The notes below the pieces were generated by a model, which searched no databases, had not been told where the DNA came from, and worked only from the letters and a program-made list of their open reading frames with translations. Below are positions 62,288 through 64,000 of a stretch of 64,000 bases of DNA, one piece after another. Origin of the DNA: Halopiger goleimassiliensis. GTDB taxonomy: Archaea > Halobacteriota > Halobacteria > Halobacteriales > Natrialbaceae. Position 1 is the stretch's first letter; each line of letters begins with the position of its first letter. The translations under genes and the position numbers were made by a program. Location: NCBI RefSeq assembly GCF_000455345.1, contig NZ_HG315690.1, forward strand, positions 1,377,742-1,441,741, written 5' to 3'.

Positions 62288-62678
62288 GTGTCGGTTGGGG
62301 TGTGCGTGTGGGCTATCGGGAGAGAAGTGGCTGTCACGAGATACTACAGATAGCTATCGCGGGCACGCAGTTAAGCGTTTCTAACTGACCTCGAGAAGCG
62401 TGGCTAACCGGCCGGGCGGACCTGACCGGGTGAGCCGATCACGTGTGTGAGTATCCGACTATCGGTTAAATTCCTTGCGGGACCTGTCACTTTCTGTCAC
62501 TGTTCGCAGGAGCCGCTGGCACGTGAGGCGAGCGAGACGACCACTCGAGAGCTGTATCGACAGTTTCGGGTGAGGAAGGAGGAACCGTTCGAGTCGCCCG
62601 TCGTGCCGAGATTCACCGTACCACACGGTAGTCGATTGGAAAGCCTTAATACTCTCACCGGGAAACGATGAGTTGCAA
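62288..62678. other. 391-bp spacer between rpoH and the first tRNA-Asp
   Basis: A divergent promoter region. The left part holds the rpoH promoter on the minus strand. A CCTTAATACTCTC at about 62644-62656 is the TATA region of the first tRNA gene. The open frames 62447-62671 and 62459-62704 overlap on opposite strands and have no family resemblance, so I do not call them. A doubled CTGTCAC (62487-62505) is the only small repeat seen. Confidence 0.5.
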
Positions 62679-62751
62679 GCCCGGGTGGTGTAGTGGCCCA
62701 TCATACAACCCTGTCACGGTTGTGACGCGGGTTCAAATCCCGCCTCGGGCG
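62679..62751 (+). tRNA. tRNA-Asp (GUC), copy 1
   Basis: 73 nt without encoded CCA. Acceptor stem GCCCGGG pairs with CTCGGGC (one G-U), discriminator G73. Anticodon stem CAACC/GGTTG surrounds the loop CTGTCAC with anticodon GTC. T-arm GCGGG/CCCGC encloses TTCAAAT. The TATA-like CTTAATA lies about 30 bp upstream. Confidence 0.97.
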
Positions 62752-62960
62752 CTTTCTCCGACTCTCAGCCCGCAAGTGAAGGCATCGTTCTCCCACGATC
62801 GCTACAACCCACATGACCAGAGACGGCTATTGACAGGATTTAGATTAGTCTCGGTCGATATCGTAGCAGTAATTGGTCCTATTGATGAGGAATACCAAAC
62901 AATTCCGATGAGTGTGGAACAAAACCCTTAATACTCTCACCGGGAAATGACGAGTTGCGA
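62752..62960. other. spacer between the two tRNA-Asp genes
   Basis: 209 bp with no gene. Its right end, from about 62926, repeats the promoter block of copy 1 (CCTTAATACTCTCACCGGG), so the tRNA was duplicated together with its promoter. The rest is AT-richer than the surrounding genes. Confidence 0.6.
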
Positions 62961-63033
62961 GCCCGGGTGGTGTAGTGGCCCATCATACAACCCTGTCACG
63001 GTTGTGACGCGGGTTCAAATCCCGCCTCGGGCG
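62961..63033 (+). tRNA. tRNA-Asp (GUC), copy 2
   Basis: 73 nt identical to copy 1 at 62679-62751, offset by 282 bp. The anticodon loop CTGTCAC gives GTC. The upstream promoter block is nearly identical too, with a few base changes nearest the gene (GGGAAATGACGAGTTGCGA versus GGGAAACGATGAGTTGCAA). Confidence 0.97.
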
Positions 63034-63108
63034 CTTTCTGTCGACGTCAATTCGTGAGCGAGAAGCGTAGCGACGAGCGAACGACGACGCCGACGAAACG
63101 CTAACGAA

Positions 63109-63182
63109 GGGATTTGAATTACGGAACGAGCGAACGAAGTGAGCGACGTTCAGGTGGTTCAAATCCCGCCTCAGGCGCTTTC
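63109..63182 (+). pseudogene. tRNA-Asp 3'-end remnant with inverted T-arm fragment
   Basis: GGTTCAAATCCCGCCTC then AGGCGCTTTC (63156-63182) matches the tRNA-Asp T-arm, acceptor 3' strand and downstream flank with one mismatch. There is no 5' half. GGGATTTGAA (63109-63118) is the exact reverse complement of TTCAAATCCC (63158-63167), so an inverted T-arm fragment precedes it. This looks like an integration or recombination scar. The rest of 63034-63329 contains no gene. Confidence 0.85.
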
Positions 63183-63329
63183 CTCGACCCTTACTGGATA
63201 AACAGCATCGAAGCCGTATCACGGGACCGAAGACTGGACTACGTTTCGTGTTGAACTACCGGCTTGCTCTCGAGCGAGACTGGCCGGTTGGTCCCGACGT
63301 TTTTACATAATTACCGGGGTAACGCGGCC

Positions 63330-63740
63330 ATGCAAAATTCGAAAGCGATCGGTGACGAGACCGAAGCGAAGGCGATCGCAACGCTCGTCGAGGCCGGGTA
63401 CACCGTGTCGGTCCCCTTTGGTGACAACGACAAGTACGACCTCGTGGTCGACGACGGAACGCTCTATCGCATCCAATGTAAGACGGCATGGCCGAACAAA
63501 GCGGAGACAATCCGATTCAATACTCACTCGCAGACGACGCGAAACGGCTCGTACTACGAGCAAACGTATCAAGGAACGATCGATGCGTTTTTCGTTCGTG
63601 ATCCAGCGACGGAGACCTTCTACTGGATCGATGCTGCGGACGCGACGGAACAAAAGATGGAGCTACGATTCGACGGGGAAATCGATCACCATTCGATAAA
63701 CTGGGCTCGCGATTACGAATTCACTGGCGAGATTCCATGA
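63330..63740 (+). CDS. PD-(D/E)XK endonuclease, group I intron-associated type
   Basis: A 136-aa nuclease-fold protein. The start IGDETEAKAIATLVEAGYTVSVPFGDNDKYDLVVDDG, then YRIQCKTAWPNKAETIRF gives the catalytic E...D-x(n)-QxK core (D in KYDLVV, Q-C-K in IQCKTA) of the PDDEXK_5 family. It ends INWARDYEFTGEIP. Such single-domain proteins are common in haloarchaea without any intron; their role is not known. A TATA-like TTTTACATAA lies about 20-30 bp ahead of ATG 63330, which is chosen over 63264. Position next to a tRNA remnant suggests mobile origin. Confidence 0.87.
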   Translation: MQNSKAIGDETEAKAIATLVEAGYTVSVPFGDNDKYDLVVDDGTLYRIQCKTAWPNKAETIRFNTHSQTTRNGSYYEQTYQGTIDAFFVRDPATETFYWIDAADATEQKMELRFDGEIDHHSINWARDYEFTGEIP

Positions 63741-63851
63741 GTGAGCCGGTGCCGAAATTCGGTCGACGCCGACCGATCGGCTAACGCGATCAACGCTAAT
63801 TATTTAGTACTCGTCTCTCATTGCCAAGCAACTGATCCGGGCAGCTAATCC

Positions 63852-64000
63852 ATGTCACAGTCGATTTCAGTTCTCGTGGTCGACAACGAAACCGGATTCG
63901 CCGAACTCGTGGCGGAGATGCTCGAGCGCGAACGCGACGACGTCGTCGCCGAGGCGGCGACGAGTGGAGCAGAAGCCCTCGAGGTGCTCGAGCGGCGGCC
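63852..64000 (+). CDS. response-regulator receiver domain protein (partial, 3' end cut by the window)
   Basis: 49 codons are visible from ATG 63852: SISVLVVDNETGFAELVAEMLER, then DDVVAEAATSGAEALEVLERR. This is the first strand, acidic pocket (VVDNE) and first helices of a receiver domain. In haloarchaea such starts belong to receiver-PAS-kinase or receiver-Bat-type proteins. The full domain order cannot be read here. A TATA-like TAATTATTTAG at about 63797-63807 precedes it. Confidence 0.75.
   Translation, partial: MSQSISVLVVDNETGFAELVAEMLERERDDVVAEAATSGAEALEVLERR

Noticed and set aside
63156-63182. A third tRNA gene
   Set aside because: Only the T-arm, acceptor 3' strand and flank are present; the 5' half and anticodon arm are missing.
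62679-64000. Integrated provirus at tRNA-Asp
   Set aside because: A tRNA remnant is present, but there is no integrase, and only one accessory gene lies after the remnant before the next signalling gene. A scar is supported; a provirus is not.

Overview
The window is a high-GC chromosomal segment from a haloarchaeon. The proteins are acidic and rich in Asp and Glu. Secreted proteins carry twin-arginine signals, often followed by a lipobox. Many genes have a TATA-like box about 25 bp ahead of the start codon, as expected for leaderless transcripts. RNA polymerase is encoded in the split archaeal form (H, B'', B', A', A''). A halocin C8-type precursor suggests a Natrinema/Haloterrigena-like member of the Natrialbales; this placement is inference.

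Layout. 1-5.8 kb: end of an unknown gene, a PAS/GAF histidine kinase, a 5'-nucleotidase-type metallophosphoesterase, a flavin-type PPOX protein and purB. 5.9-10.9 kb: a fused purN-purH gene whose last 13 codons are repeated twice more downstream in 131-bp units, then an iron-type binding lipoprotein behind a DtxR-like box, a SIMPL-domain lipoprotein, a nested palindrome and a UspA protein. 11-19 kb: carA and a divergent Lrp-family gene sharing an operator-bearing spacer, a PHP-domain protein, a lipid-kinase-like protein, an idi-type NUDIX protein, a structured dispersed repeat (copy 1), small haloarchaeal proteins, an MDR oxidoreductase, moaB and a 5-FCL family gene. 19-22 kb: the coupled operon pyrG-guaAB-small Rossmann-like protein.

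22.3-27.5 kb is the most specialised part. It holds a halocin C8-like precursor (Tat signal, immunity-type N-domain, 10-Cys C-terminal peptide), two membrane proteins downstream, a winged-helix regulator upstream, and three 29-bp tandem repeats in the intergenic region. 27.5-38.8 kb is housekeeping: infB, a PRC-barrel protein, nob1, a CPBP protease, pgi, secF-secD, a 34-aa zinc micro-protein, a Na/Ca exchanger and rnhB. 38.9-46 kb: an S9 peptidase, a VapBC-like toxin-antitoxin pair, pus10, dispersed repeat copy 2, a HELAH metalloprotease-like protein and an MFS transporter.

46.4-62.3 kb carries the transcription/translation cluster on the minus strand, rpoH-rpoB2-rpoB1-rpoA1-rpoA2-nusA and then rps12-rps7. 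The usual contiguity is broken by about 6.5 kb holding an aldehyde dehydrogenase, a V4R-like protein and a binding protein-chemoreceptor pair of BasB-BasT type. 62.6-64 kb: two near-identical tRNA-Asp(GUC) genes with duplicated promoters, a truncated tRNA 3' fragment, a PD-(D/E)XK endonuclease of the group I intron type, and the start of a response-regulator gene.

How the genes work together: nucleotide synthesis is well represented (purB, purNH, carA, pyrG, guaAB). The core information machinery lies in the right third. The accessory material (halocin locus, toxin-antitoxin, structured repeats, purH-tail and tRNA-tail duplications) sits between these housekeeping blocks. No transposase, integrase, rRNA or CRISPR array was seen.
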